Part shown: positions 32,969-41,538 of the stretch, piece after piece
Layout: each line of letters begins with the position of its first letter
Position numbering within the stretch: position 1 is the stretch's first letter
NCBI RefSeq assembly: GCF_003234365.2
Contig: NZ_CP126260.1
Span: 3,472,001 to 3,536,000 of the forward strand
Direction of reading: 5' to 3'
Origin: Curtobacterium sp. MCJR17_020
Lineage (GTDB): Bacteria; Actinomycetota; Actinomycetes; Actinomycetales; Microbacteriaceae
DNA length: 64,000 nt
Position numbers and translations under genes: made by a program
The notes under the pieces: model-generated
The model's database searches: none
Told to the model about the DNA's origin: nothing
What the model saw: the letters and a program-made list of their open reading frames with translations, nothing else

Positions 32969-33427
32969 GTGCCCCAGGAACCCGCAGCTCCACGCGCCGA
33001 CGTCGACGGGATCGTGGCGTGGACGGTGATCCGCGCGGCCCGGACGCTCTCACGGAGACTGGCGGTCGACCTGGCACCACTCGGACTCACGCCCGTCGAG
33101 TTCGGGGTGCTCATCCAGCTCGCCGCCGCGGGCGAGCTCAGCCAGGCCGACCTCGCCCGCGCCGTCGGCGTGCGACCGCAGAGCATGACGACGCTCGTCG
33201 GCGGATTGTCGACGCGGGGACTCGTCGAGCGGGGCGCCGCGCCGGGCCGGGGGCGGGCCTCCCGGATGCACCTGACGCCGGAAGGCGACGCGCTGCTGGC
33301 GCGCGCCCATCCCGTGGTGTCCGCGAGCAACGCGTGGTTCGGGCACCTCGGCGACCAGGTCAACGAGGCACTGCACCCACTGCTCGGGCCGGAGGACCTG
33401 AGTGACGACAGCGCAGCCGTGCCCTGA
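32969..33427 (+). CDS. MarR-family transcriptional regulator
   Basis: 152 residues. The winged helix shows as LTPVEFGVLIQLAAAGELSQADLARAVGVRPQSMTTLVGGLSTRGLVERG, with the wing R-x-R near SRMHLTPEGDALL. The GTG start lies 6 nt after TACGAT, a leaderless arrangement. It likely represses the divergent NmrA-like gene and itself through the palindrome between them. Confidence 0.87.
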   Translation: MPQEPAAPRADVDGIVAWTVIRAARTLSRRLAVDLAPLGLTPVEFGVLIQLAAAGELSQADLARAVGVRPQSMTTLVGGLSTRGLVERGAAPGRGRASRMHLTPEGDALLARAHPVVSASNAWFGHLGDQVNEALHPLLGPEDLSDDSAAVP

Positions 33428-33444
33428 CGCAGATCAGAAGGAAG

Positions 33445-33454
33445 ACTTGCAAGT
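33445..33454. promoter_or_regulatory. Palindrome over the -35 of the second MarR gene
   Basis: ACTTGCAAGT, a perfect 10-bp palindrome. It contains TTGCAA (33447-33452), which sits 17 bp before TAGCGT (33470-33475) and so is the -35. A repressor bound here would block the promoter. Confidence 0.6.
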
Positions 33455-33481
33455 TGCCCTGATGAGGCGTAGCGTCCGAGC

Positions 33482-33916
33482 GTGACCGACGCACCCGAGA
33501 CCGACGCGACCGACCTCGCCGACGCCGTCCTCACGATGCACGGCCGACTCCGACGGTCGCTGCTCGCCTCGAAGGCCGACGAGGTCACCGCGTCGCAGAC
33601 CGCCGCACTCGGCCGGTTGCTGCGGTACGGCCCCGCCACCGTGGCCGACCTCGCGCGCGCCGAGGGCGTCCGACCGCAGTCGATGGGCGCGACCGTGCAG
33701 GCCCTCGTCGACCTCGGCCTCGCCGAGCGCCAGGCGGACCCGACCGACGGGCGTCGGTCGATCATCAGCGCGACCGACGCCGGTGCCGCAGCGCGACAGG
33801 CCACCTGGGCCACCCGGAACCGTGAGCTCGCCGATCGGCTGGCCACGCTGTCCGAAGCGGACCGCCGCGTCGTCGCACGCGCGATGGCGGTGCTCGGGCC
33901 GATCGTCGACCCCTGA
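33482..33916 (+). CDS. MarR-family regulator of the adjacent MFS transporter
   Basis: 144 residues. Winged helix: SQTAALGRLLRYGPATVADLARAEGVRPQSMGATVQALVDLGLAERQ, with wing DPTDGRRSIISAT (the conserved D-x-R). The GTG start is 6 nt after TAGCGT. It lies just upstream of the MFS gene on the same strand, the common layout of a drug-responsive regulator with its pump. The palindrome over its -35 suggests autoregulation. Confidence 0.87.
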   Translation: MTDAPETDATDLADAVLTMHGRLRRSLLASKADEVTASQTAALGRLLRYGPATVADLARAEGVRPQSMGATVQALVDLGLAERQADPTDGRRSIISATDAGAAARQATWATRNRELADRLATLSEADRRVVARAMAVLGPIVDP

Positions 33917-33936
33917 ACCGAGAGAGAAGCCACACC

Positions 33937-35331
33937 ACGTCCACCACCGCCCCCCAGCCCACGATCGACGACACCACCAGCGGCTTCGGCCCGAAGCTCC
34001 TCATCCCGGTGCTCGTCGGACCGCTGCTCAACCCGATCAACACCACGATGGTGTCCGTCGCCCTCACACCGATCTCCCGCGACCTGGGGATCGGTGCGGC
34101 GCAGGCGATCTGGCTCGTCGCCGCCCTGTACCTGGCGAGTGCGATCGCGCAGCCGACGATGGGCAAGCTCGCCGACCGGTTCGGCCCGAAGAAGGTGTTC
34201 CTGACCGGGCTCGTGATCGTCGGCGTCGCCGGGGTGGTGCCCGAGTTCCTGACCGGCTTCGGCGGCGCGGTGTTCGCCCGCGTGCTCATCGGCATCGGGA
34301 CCTCGTCCGCGTACCCGGCGGCCCTCACCACCCTGCGGCAGCACTCGGCACGGATCGGGAAGCCGACCCCGCCGCTCGTGCTCGGAGCGCTGTCGATCAC
34401 CTCGCTCGTGTCCGCCGCGGCCGGGCCGCCCCTCGGCGGCGCGCTCATCGCCGCGTTCGGTTGGCACGCGATCTTCCTGGTGAACGTGCCCCTGGCGGCG
34501 TTCGGCATCGTCGTGGCGTCGATGTGGCTGCCGTCCGACCGCCTCCGTCCCCGTGACGACGAGGCCCTGCCCGTCCTGCAGGCGCTCGACCCGTTCGGCA
34601 TGCTGCTCATGACGGGCACGGTCTCCGCGCTGCTCGTGTTCCTGCTCGACCTGTCCGCGGGGCTGTGGTGGCTGCTCGCGGTGGCGGTCGTCCTGCTCGT
34701 CGCCCTGGTGCTGTGGGAGCTGCGCGCGGTCCGACCGTTCGTGGACGTCCGGATGCTCGCGCAGAACGGCGCCCTGTCGCGCACCTACGTCCGGCTCTTC
34801 CTGACCTACCTGCTCGCGTACACGATGACCTACGGGTTCTCGCAGTGGGTGCAGGACGTCGCCGGGTACTCGAGCGACGTCGCCGGGTACATCCAGCTGC
34901 CGGCCGCGATCGTGGCCGGGATCGCGTCGTTCGTCGTCGCGCGGAAGACCGCCGTGCGCGGACCCCTGATCGTCGCGGCCGTGGTGCCGATCGTCGGCGG
35001 GGCGCTCCTGCTCTTCCTGCACACCGGGTCGCCGGTCGTGCTGCTCGCGCTGGCGCCGGCGCTGTTCGGCGTCCCGCAGGCGCTGGCGTCGGTGTCGAAC
35101 CAGGCGGCGCTGTACCGGCTCGTGCCCGCGGCGTACATCGGCACCGCGGCCGGGCTGTCCCGCACGGCGGTGTACATCGGGGCGATCGGGGCCTCGTCGC
35201 TCATCGGTGGTGTGTTCGGCCAGGCCCCGACCACCCCGGACCTGCACGTGCTGGCGTGGGTGATCCTCGGCGTCGCGGTGCTCCTGACGGTCCTGACCCT
35301 GGCCGATCGGCGCCTCCGCGCCGACCGCTGA
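33937..35331 (+). CDS. MFS transporter, DHA2-like (start uncertain)
   Basis: 464 codons from an ACG at 33937, or 440 from the first standard start, GTG 34009. I favour the upstream start because the sequence from 33937 (STTAPQPTIDDTTSGFGPKL) reads like a normal cytoplasmic lead-in and a GAGAGAAG ribosome binding site lies 8 nt before it. Starting at 34009 would cut into span 1 (LLIPVLVGPLLNPINTTMVSVAL). About 13-14 spans, with the MFS loop LADRFGPKKVF and the DHA2-type RPFVDVRML mid-loop. Probably a drug or metabolite exporter controlled by the upstream MarR protein. Confidence 0.85.
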   Translation, partial: TSTTAPQPTIDDTTSGFGPKLLIPVLVGPLLNPINTTMVSVALTPISRDLGIGAAQAIWLVAALYLASAIAQPTMGKLADRFGPKKVFLTGLVIVGVAGVVPEFLTGFGGAVFARVLIGIGTSSAYPAALTTLRQHSARIGKPTPPLVLGALSITSLVSAAAGPPLGGALIAAFGWHAIFLVNVPLAAFGIVVASMWLPSDRLRPRDDEALPVLQALDPFGMLLMTGTVSALLVFLLDLSAGLWWLLAVAVVLLVALVLWELRAVRPFVDVRMLAQNGALSRTYVRLFLTYLLAYTMTYGFSQWVQDVAGYSSDVAGYIQLPAAIVAGIASFVVARKTAVRGPLIVAAVVPIVGGALLLFLHTGSPVVLLALAPALFGVPQALASVSNQAALYRLVPAAYIGTAAGLSRTAVYIGAIGASSLIGGVFGQAPTTPDLHVLAWVILGVAVLLTVLTLADRRLRADR

Positions 35332-35381
35332 CGTCGGGCAGCCCGCACCGGCTGCATCGCCGCGCCCGGTACCCTGATCCG

Positions 35382-36242
35382 GTGACCGACCCGACCCCCA
35401 CGCACTGGACCCTGACGCTCGTCTGCGACGACCAGCCCGGGATCGTGCACGCCGTCTCCGGAGCGGTCGTCGCCGCCAACGGCAACATCACCGAGTCGCA
35501 GCAGTTCTCGAGCGTCGACACGAACACGTTCTTCATGCGCCTGCAGGTCATGGCGCCGGTGGACCGCGCGACCTTCGAGGCGGCACTCGCCCCCGTCGCC
35601 GCCCGGTACGACGCCCGCGTCCAGCTCGACGTCGTCGGTCGCCCGCTGCGCACCCTCGTCCTCGTGTCGAAGGCCGGGCACTGCCTCAACGACCTGCTCT
35701 ACCGCCAGCGCGGTGGGCAGCTGCCGATCGAGGTCCCCCTCGTGCTGTCCAACCACCCGGACCTGTCCGAGCTCGCGTCGTTCTACTCGGTGCCGTTCGA
35801 GCACCGGCCCGTCACCGAGGCGGACAGCAAGGCGGCTATGGAGCGCCGTGTCCTCGAAGCGGTCGAGGAGCACGACATCGAACTCGTCGTCCTCGCCCGC
35901 TACATGCAGATCCTGTCGCCGGAGCTCTGCGCGGCGCTCGAGGGCCGTGCGGTCAACATCCACCACTCGTTCCTGCCCGGTTTCAAGGGCGCGAACCCCT
36001 ACCGCCAGGCGCACGCCCGCGGCGTGAAGCTCATCGGCGCGACGGCTCACTTCGTCACGAGCGACCTCGACGAGGGCCCGATCATCGAGCAGAACGTCGT
36101 GCGCGTCGACCACACGAAGGACCCCGCCGAGCTGGTCTCCATCGGTCAGGACGAAGAGTCCCGCACCCTCACCCAGGCAGTGCGCTGGATCGCCGAGGAC
36201 CGCGTCCTGCTCGACGGCGCCCGCACCATCATCTTCAAGTAG
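35382..36242 (+). CDS. purU: Formyltetrahydrofolate deformylase
   Basis: 286 residues. An N-terminal ACT domain (WTLTLVCDDQPGIVHAVSGAV, about 8-28) precedes the formyltransferase-like hydrolase domain. That domain has LVSKAGHCLNDLL, the catalytic stretch NIHHSFLPGFKGANPYRQA (about 192-210) and the aspartate in TSDLDEGPIIEQ. It releases formate from 10-formyl-THF, balancing one-carbon pools alongside glyA-folD. GTG start lies 6 nt after TACCCT (leaderless). Confidence 0.95.
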   Translation: MTDPTPTHWTLTLVCDDQPGIVHAVSGAVVAANGNITESQQFSSVDTNTFFMRLQVMAPVDRATFEAALAPVAARYDARVQLDVVGRPLRTLVLVSKAGHCLNDLLYRQRGGQLPIEVPLVLSNHPDLSELASFYSVPFEHRPVTEADSKAAMERRVLEAVEEHDIELVVLARYMQILSPELCAALEGRAVNIHHSFLPGFKGANPYRQAHARGVKLIGATAHFVTSDLDEGPIIEQNVVRVDHTKDPAELVSIGQDEESRTLTQAVRWIAEDRVLLDGARTIIFK

Positions 36243-36250
36243 GCAGCACC

Positions 36251-36658
36251 ATGACGAACGCCCCGCAGTCCCCCGTCGACTGGGAAGCAGTCCCCGGCCC
36301 GTCCCCCGCCGGCAGGCAGCGACGGCCGTTCGACGCCTGGCGCGTGCTCCGCATCCTGGTCTGCACGTTCGGCCTGCTCTCGCTGGCGTTCTGGGGCTAC
36401 TGGTCGTGGCAGCTCCCCCTGCCCGGCTACCTGTTCATGATCGGTGCCCCGCTGTTCGCGGCCGTCGTCTGGTACTTCTTCCGTTCGCCGGCCTCGCCGA
36501 TCGAGACCGACATCGTCGGCAAGACGATCGTCGAGGTCGCCCTGGTCATCGCCGCAGGCGCGACGTGGATCTCCATCGGCCTGCCGATCGTGGGCTTCGT
36601 CTTCATCGTGATCGCCGCCCTGAGCGGCGTGGTCGCGTTCCGCAGGGAGACCGCATGA
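36251..36658 (+). CDS. YrdB-like (DUF2568) membrane protein
   Basis: 135 residues with four hydrophobic segments (about 32-49, 56-75, 90-106 and 108-126). The pattern IGAPLFAAVVWYFFRSPASP fits the small YrdB/DUF2568 membrane family. It follows purU by 8 bp and its stop overlaps the nagA ATG (ATGA). Function unknown. Confidence 0.75.
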   Translation: MTNAPQSPVDWEAVPGPSPAGRQRRPFDAWRVLRILVCTFGLLSLAFWGYWSWQLPLPGYLFMIGAPLFAAVVWYFFRSPASPIETDIVGKTIVEVALVIAAGATWISIGLPIVGFVFIVIAALSGVVAFRRETA

Positions 36659-37821
36659 CCGCCACGGGCCTCCAGGCCGGCCGGGAGGCCCAGCGCACCC
36701 TGGTGCGCGCATCCCGCGTCGTCGACGCGGCCGGGTCCACGGCGGACGGCTGGGTCCTGCTCACCGGTGACGTCGTGCACGCGGTCGGCTCCGGCCCCGA
36801 AGCACCCACGGCGGACCAGGTCGTCGACCTGGGCGACGCGGTCCTGACGCCCGGGTTCATCGACCTGCACGGGCACGGCGGGGCCACCGAGTCGTACGAG
36901 GACGACTCCTTCGCCGAGTCGCTGGCCGTCCACCGTGCGCACGGCACGACCCGCTCGGTCCTGTCCCTCGTCGCGAACCCGGTCCCCGCCCTCGCGCAGT
37001 CGCTCGCGCGGATCCGTTCCGTGATGGCGACCGACCCACTGGTGCTCGGCGTGCACCTGGAGGGGCCGTTCCTGTCCCCGCACAACAAGGGCGCCCACAA
37101 CGAGTCGTTCCTCATCGAGCCGTCACCCGCAGCGGTCGACGCACTGCTCGAGGCCGGTGAGGGCGTCATCCGCCAGGTCACCATCGCGCCCGAGCTGCCG
37201 GGCGCGCTCGACGCCGTCCGCCGGTTCGTCGCCGCCGGGGTCACCGTCGCCGTCGGCCACACCGTCGGCACCTACGACCAGGCCCGTGCCGCGTTCGACG
37301 CCGGTGCGACGCTGCTGACCCACGCGTTCAACGCGATGCCGGGGCTGCACCACCGTGCACCGGGGCCGATCGGTGCCGCCGTGGCCGACGACCGGGTGAC
37401 GCTCGAGCTCATCCTCGACGCCGTGCACGTGCACCCCGTCGTCGCGGACACACTGCTCCGGGCTGCCCCGGGCCGGGTCGCGCTCATCACCGATGCCATG
37501 GGTGCTGCTGGAGCGGCCGACGGGTCCTACCGGCTGGGGTCGCTCGACGTCATCGTGACGGACGGTGTGGCGCACGTCGCCGGCACCGACACCATCGCGG
37601 GGTCGACGTTGACGCAGGACGTGGCGTTGCGGAACGCGGTCTCGCTCGCCGGACGGACGCTGCCCGAGGCGGTCGCGGCGCTGACGAGCGTGCCGGCCGG
37701 GGCGCTGGGGCTCGGCGACCGGCTGGGGCGGCTCGCGCCGGGGTCCGCGGCCGACCTCGTGGCGCTGTCTCCGGCGCTCGAGGTGCAGCGGGTGTGGGGC
37801 GGCGGGCGCGAGCTGCGCTGA
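36655..37821 (+). CDS. nagA: N-acetylglucosamine-6-phosphate deacetylase
   Basis: 388 residues, an amidohydrolase. Metal and substrate motifs: GFIDLHGHGG (about 67-76), HLEGPFLSPHNKGAHNE (about 134-150), VGHT, THAFNAMPGLHHR (about 221-233) and the catalytic aspartate in LITDAMGAAG (about 276-285). It makes glucosamine-6-phosphate, which NagB (45,227-46,012) deaminates. The ATG overlaps the YrdB-like stop. No DasR-type palindrome is visible at this operon, unlike nagB. Confidence 0.94.
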   Translation: MTATGLQAGREAQRTLVRASRVVDAAGSTADGWVLLTGDVVHAVGSGPEAPTADQVVDLGDAVLTPGFIDLHGHGGATESYEDDSFAESLAVHRAHGTTRSVLSLVANPVPALAQSLARIRSVMATDPLVLGVHLEGPFLSPHNKGAHNESFLIEPSPAAVDALLEAGEGVIRQVTIAPELPGALDAVRRFVAAGVTVAVGHTVGTYDQARAAFDAGATLLTHAFNAMPGLHHRAPGPIGAAVADDRVTLELILDAVHVHPVVADTLLRAAPGRVALITDAMGAAGAADGSYRLGSLDVIVTDGVAHVAGTDTIAGSTLTQDVALRNAVSLAGRTLPEAVAALTSVPAGALGLGDRLGRLAPGSAADLVALSPALEVQRVWGGGRELR

Positions 37822-37826
37822 CCCGG

Positions 37827-38129
37827 TCAGCGCCGGGCGAGCGCTCCCGCGACGAGCCGGAGCAGCAGGGCGACCGCGCCGACCACGGCGACGGCGCACC
37901 CGATGACGACGACGATCACGAGTCGGGCGAGGGCATGCGCCTCGGTCTCGTCCTCGCGGACGCCGAGGTACGACGCGCCCACGAACACGAAGACCGCCGC
38001 GACGAGCAGCAGCACGCCGATCCAGGTCGTGGCGCGGAGCGCGGCCGGTGCTGGTACCCGGTTCCGCTCGTCCGGCGACGCTGGTCGGGCCTTGGCGCCC
38101 TCGGTCTCCCAGTCGGCGAGTTCGGTCAT
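37827..38129 (-). CDS. Small two-span membrane protein, 100 aa
   Basis: A soluble N-terminus (~30 residues, ADWETEGAKARPASPDERN) followed by two membrane spans (about 35-55 and 69-95). Convergent with nagA, 5 bp from its stop. No family recognised. Confidence 0.6.
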   Translation of the reverse strand: MTELADWETEGAKARPASPDERNRVPAPAALRATTWIGVLLLVAAVFVFVGASYLGVREDETEAHALARLVIVVVIGCAVAVVGAVALLLRLVAGALARR

Positions 38130-38252
38130 CGTGGTCCCCTCTGTCGGGTCGATCGTAGGGCCTGCACGTCAGGACCAGATCCGTCCGGCCATCGTGCTGG
38201 CTGTTCCGTCGACGCTCTCTGAGCGATCGGTGGGCGCCGTACCCTGGTTCCC

Positions 38253-38894
38253 GTGGCAGGGGGAAGCACGAAGGCACAGCCGGACCAGCGCAGACGACGA
38301 CCGCGGAAGCGTCGCCCTCGCGAGCCACTGACGAGGGCCCGGTTCTGGCGAGGCCTCCGGACGTACGCACGCGACACTTGGTCACGCTGGTTCACGATCA
38401 TCGGCGGCCTCGCCATCCTGCTGACGGTGTTCCATCTGCCCGGCGACGTGTCCTCACTCCGGCAGAACACCGACCTCCAGCAGCGCGGCCGAACGGCGCA
38501 AGCGGTCGTCGTCGAGGTCAGGCACGAGCACCACAGCGGATACCGGGGCGGCTCCTGGGACGAGTACTGGCCGGTGACCGAGCAGACCGTCGACGGCGAC
38601 GTGTTCACGGCTTCGCTGCGCCGGTACTCCACGCGTGATCCCGACGTCTACGAGCGTGGGAGCCGCATCGAGGTGCTCTACGATCCGGACCACCACTGGA
38701 CGGTCGCACTCGCAGGAGCTGATGCTCGCGCCGCCCTGGAGCGACAGGTGCGGAGCGGGATCAGGGTCGGAGCGGTCGGCCTCGCCCTCGTGGCCGTCGG
38801 CCTGCCGGTCGACCTGCGCCGCGCGCGACGGAAGCGTCGGCGCGCGGAGACCGCGCGGCTGCTCGGCACCGCGCGGCGCAGACCCAGCCGCTGA
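38253..38894 (+). CDS. DUF3592-like membrane protein
   Basis: 213 residues. A very basic N-terminus (QRRRRPRKRRP), a membrane span (about 46-62), an exported segment with YDPDHHWTVAL (the V-x-Y-D-P motif seen in DUF3592 proteins), a second span (about 165-183), and a basic tail. GTG start lies 7 nt after TACCCT (leaderless). Function unknown. Confidence 0.65.
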   Translation: MAGGSTKAQPDQRRRRPRKRRPREPLTRARFWRGLRTYARDTWSRWFTIIGGLAILLTVFHLPGDVSSLRQNTDLQQRGRTAQAVVVEVRHEHHSGYRGGSWDEYWPVTEQTVDGDVFTASLRRYSTRDPDVYERGSRIEVLYDPDHHWTVALAGADARAALERQVRSGIRVGAVGLALVAVGLPVDLRRARRKRRRAETARLLGTARRRPSR

Positions 38895-38936
38895 CCGCAC
38901 CACCAGAGGGCGAGACCCCGATGTGTCCGGCCCGAC

Positions 38937-41411
38937 TCAGCGGTCGATCGGGCGACCCCGAGCGCCGCTCGCCCACGTCGTGTTCGCCGTGTCCCCGACC
39001 CGGAGCGAAAGTGTGCCGCCACGGTTCACGAACGACGCCGGCACCCACGACTTCTCGAGGGTTCGCCCGTTCAACCGAGCACCGTGCACGTAGGGCGCCG
39101 TGCCGGAGGACCGCACGACGATCCGCTCCCCGCTCGACCGCCGGATGTCGACCGTGCTGAACGTGGGGCTCCCGATGAGCATCTCCGCCCGCCCCGGCGT
39201 CTGCGGGAACAACCCGATCGACGCGAACACGTACCAGGCGCTCATCGTGCCCAGGTCGTCGTTGCCCGGCAGCCCGCTCGGCCCGGTCGTGTAGGCGTCG
39301 TCGACGACCCGGCGCACGGTCTCCTGCGTCTTCCACGGCTTGCCGAGCGCGTTGTACATCCACGGCGTGTGGATGTCGGGCTCGTTGGTCGGGTCGAACC
39401 TCGTGGCGTCGCCGCCGGTCACCGCGAACGCACCAGTGCTGTCGTGGAAGAACGCGTCGAGTCGCGCGACCGCCGCGTCGTCGCCACCGAGCGCGGCCGA
39501 CAGCCCCTGCACGTCCTGCGGCACGAGCCACGTGTACTGCGCGCTCGTCCCCTGCGCGAACCCGGTTCCGGTCGAGGGCGACCAGTCGGGCATCCACGAT
39601 CCATCCGCCTGGCGAGCGGCCTGGTAGCCGACGGCCGCGTTGAACGTGTTCTTCCAGTAGGTCCCGCGCTCCGCGAACATCCGGGCGTCCGAGCGCAGCC
39701 CGAGGGAACCCGCCCAGTAGCCGAGCGCACTGTCGGAGATCGAGTCCTCGAGCGTCTCGGCAGCGCCGCCCCAGCACGAGCAGTCGTCGTTCGCGGCGTA
39801 CTGGCGCTGCAGGTACTCGTCGAGCGCCGGGCGTTGCGCCAGGCACTGGCCCGGGCACCCGATGTCGCTCTCGGCGTCGGCGTTCTCGACGGTCGCCTGG
39901 TGCTTCAGCGAGGCGTAGGCGGCTCGCACGTCGAAGTTCCGGACCCCCATCGCGTACCAGGTGGCGAGCGTCGCGGCCGAGGGGTCACCCGTCATCACGT
40001 GCGTCGGCGCCCCGAGGTGGAGCCAGCGGTCCCACACCCCACCGTTCTGCTGGGCGAACCGCAGCATCGACTGCGCCATGTCCCCGGCGACGTCCGGCCG
40101 CAGCAGTGCGAGCAGTTGGATCTGCGCCCGGTACTGGTCCCACCCGGAGTACGTGCCGTAGACGGCCCGGTGCCCTCGGTCCATGCGGTGCACCCGCTGG
40201 TCCGGCCCCAGGTAGCGGCCGTCGCGGTCGTTCAACGTGTTCGGCTGCATGAGCGCGTGGTACACGGACGTGTACAGCTGGGTGGTGCGGTCCGCGGTGC
40301 CGCCTCCGACGCGTAGACGCGACAGTTCGCGGTTCCAGGAGGCCCGTGTGCCGGCCGCCACGCTGGCGACGGTCGAGCGCTGGGTCACCTCGCCGTCGCG
40401 GTTCGCGATCGCTCCTGCGAGACTCACGTACGAGATGCCGATCTTCGCGTGCACCGTCGCACCGCGACGCGCGTCGAACCCGACCCACGCGCCGGAGCCG
40501 CGTCCGGCACGGTCGGCGCCGGTCAGGTAGCCCTCCCCACCGGAGGAGGACGTGCCTCCCGGTCGGACCGTGCCGTCCTGCCAGGTGCCGGTGCTCGTGA
40601 AGGCCTTGTCGAAGGTGGCCGTGAAGAAGAGACGATAGTAGCTGCGCCGGTCGGGGTTGGTGGCACCGCCGCCGTTCGCGCGGCGGCTGCAGAAGCCGCC
40701 GGTCAGGACGCTGCCGCTGACGGTGCGGGTGCGGGCGTCGACGCGGGTGGTCGCGGCCTCGCTGCCGTTGATCGAGTTCGAGGTGCGGAAGAGCAGGTTC
40801 GCTGCCTTCCCAGCGGGGAAGGCGAACTCGCCGACGCCCGCGCGGGTGGTGACGGCGAGGTCGGTGCGGACGCCGTTGTCGAGCGCGACGCCGTAGCGCC
40901 CGGGGCTCGCGGACTCGTCGTCGTGCGAGTAGCCGGCGGCGTAGACCGCGTCGGTGCTGTCGGCCGACGGCGACGTCGTGATCGGGGTCGTGACCGGCAT
41001 GATCGGCACGTCACCGGCGGCTCCCGGCGCGCAGCCGGCTCCGTTCAGGTGCGTCAGGCTGAAGCCGCGCAGCCGGTTCACGTCGTACGAGTAGCCGTTC
41101 GCGACCGGCGTCGAGGTCTGGTCGCCCGCGGTGCCCGTGGGGCTCCACTGGAGCATGCCGAACGGTGCGGTCGCGCCGGGCCAGGTGTTGCCGTCGCCGC
41201 TCGTGCCGATGAACGGGTCGACGTACCGAGCCGGGTCGGAGACAGTCCGCCCCGCCTGCGTCGCCTGCCCTGACGGCGAGGCGACGGCCGGCGCGGCGAC
41301 GACCCCCGTCCCGAGCAGCGCGGCGATCGTGGCCACCGCGGCGAGCGGGATCGGGCGGGCGAGCGCGAGCGGGCGGACGAGCGGGCGACGGTGCACGCGA
41401 GAACGGTTCAC
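38937..41411 (-). CDS. Secreted GH92 family alpha-mannosidase
   Basis: 824 residues with a signal peptide (basic RSRVHRRPLVRP, hydrophobic core, AVAS at about 45). GH92 hallmarks are VDPFIGTSGDGNTWPGATAPFGM near the mature start, YSGWDQYRAQ, NEPDIHTPWMYN (about 670-681, which contains the catalytic-region glutamate) and GNDDLGTMSAWYVFASIGLFPQTPG (about 715-740). These are Ca-dependent exo-acting alpha-mannosidases for N-glycan or yeast-mannan chains. No membrane anchor is visible, so it is probably released. It complements the intracellular GH38 enzyme at 53,428. Confidence 0.92.
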   Translation of the reverse strand: MNRSRVHRRPLVRPLALARPIPLAAVATIAALLGTGVVAAPAVASPSGQATQAGRTVSDPARYVDPFIGTSGDGNTWPGATAPFGMLQWSPTGTAGDQTSTPVANGYSYDVNRLRGFSLTHLNGAGCAPGAAGDVPIMPVTTPITTSPSADSTDAVYAAGYSHDDESASPGRYGVALDNGVRTDLAVTTRAGVGEFAFPAGKAANLLFRTSNSINGSEAATTRVDARTRTVSGSVLTGGFCSRRANGGGATNPDRRSYYRLFFTATFDKAFTSTGTWQDGTVRPGGTSSSGGEGYLTGADRAGRGSGAWVGFDARRGATVHAKIGISYVSLAGAIANRDGEVTQRSTVASVAAGTRASWNRELSRLRVGGGTADRTTQLYTSVYHALMQPNTLNDRDGRYLGPDQRVHRMDRGHRAVYGTYSGWDQYRAQIQLLALLRPDVAGDMAQSMLRFAQQNGGVWDRWLHLGAPTHVMTGDPSAATLATWYAMGVRNFDVRAAYASLKHQATVENADAESDIGCPGQCLAQRPALDEYLQRQYAANDDCSCWGGAAETLEDSISDSALGYWAGSLGLRSDARMFAERGTYWKNTFNAAVGYQAARQADGSWMPDWSPSTGTGFAQGTSAQYTWLVPQDVQGLSAALGGDDAAVARLDAFFHDSTGAFAVTGGDATRFDPTNEPDIHTPWMYNALGKPWKTQETVRRVVDDAYTTGPSGLPGNDDLGTMSAWYVFASIGLFPQTPGRAEMLIGSPTFSTVDIRRSSGERIVVRSSGTAPYVHGARLNGRTLEKSWVPASFVNRGGTLSLRVGDTANTTWASGARGRPIDR

Positions 41412-41538
41412 GTCGGTGACGCTAGCCCCCTCGGACGGGGGACGTGCGGTCCGTCACCGAGCGCTTTCCTGCTGTTCACCACAGTCGACGTGTTCGGGAC
41501 TCACCGGCAGGTCCCATCGCCGCTGGTAGCGTCCGGGC

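Noticed and set aside
32908..35247. Long minus-strand extension of the NmrA-like frame (to 1,070 codons)
   Set aside because: It covers two MarR genes and the MFS gene in antisense; the true start at 32907 has a ribosome binding site and a normal Rossmann N-terminus.
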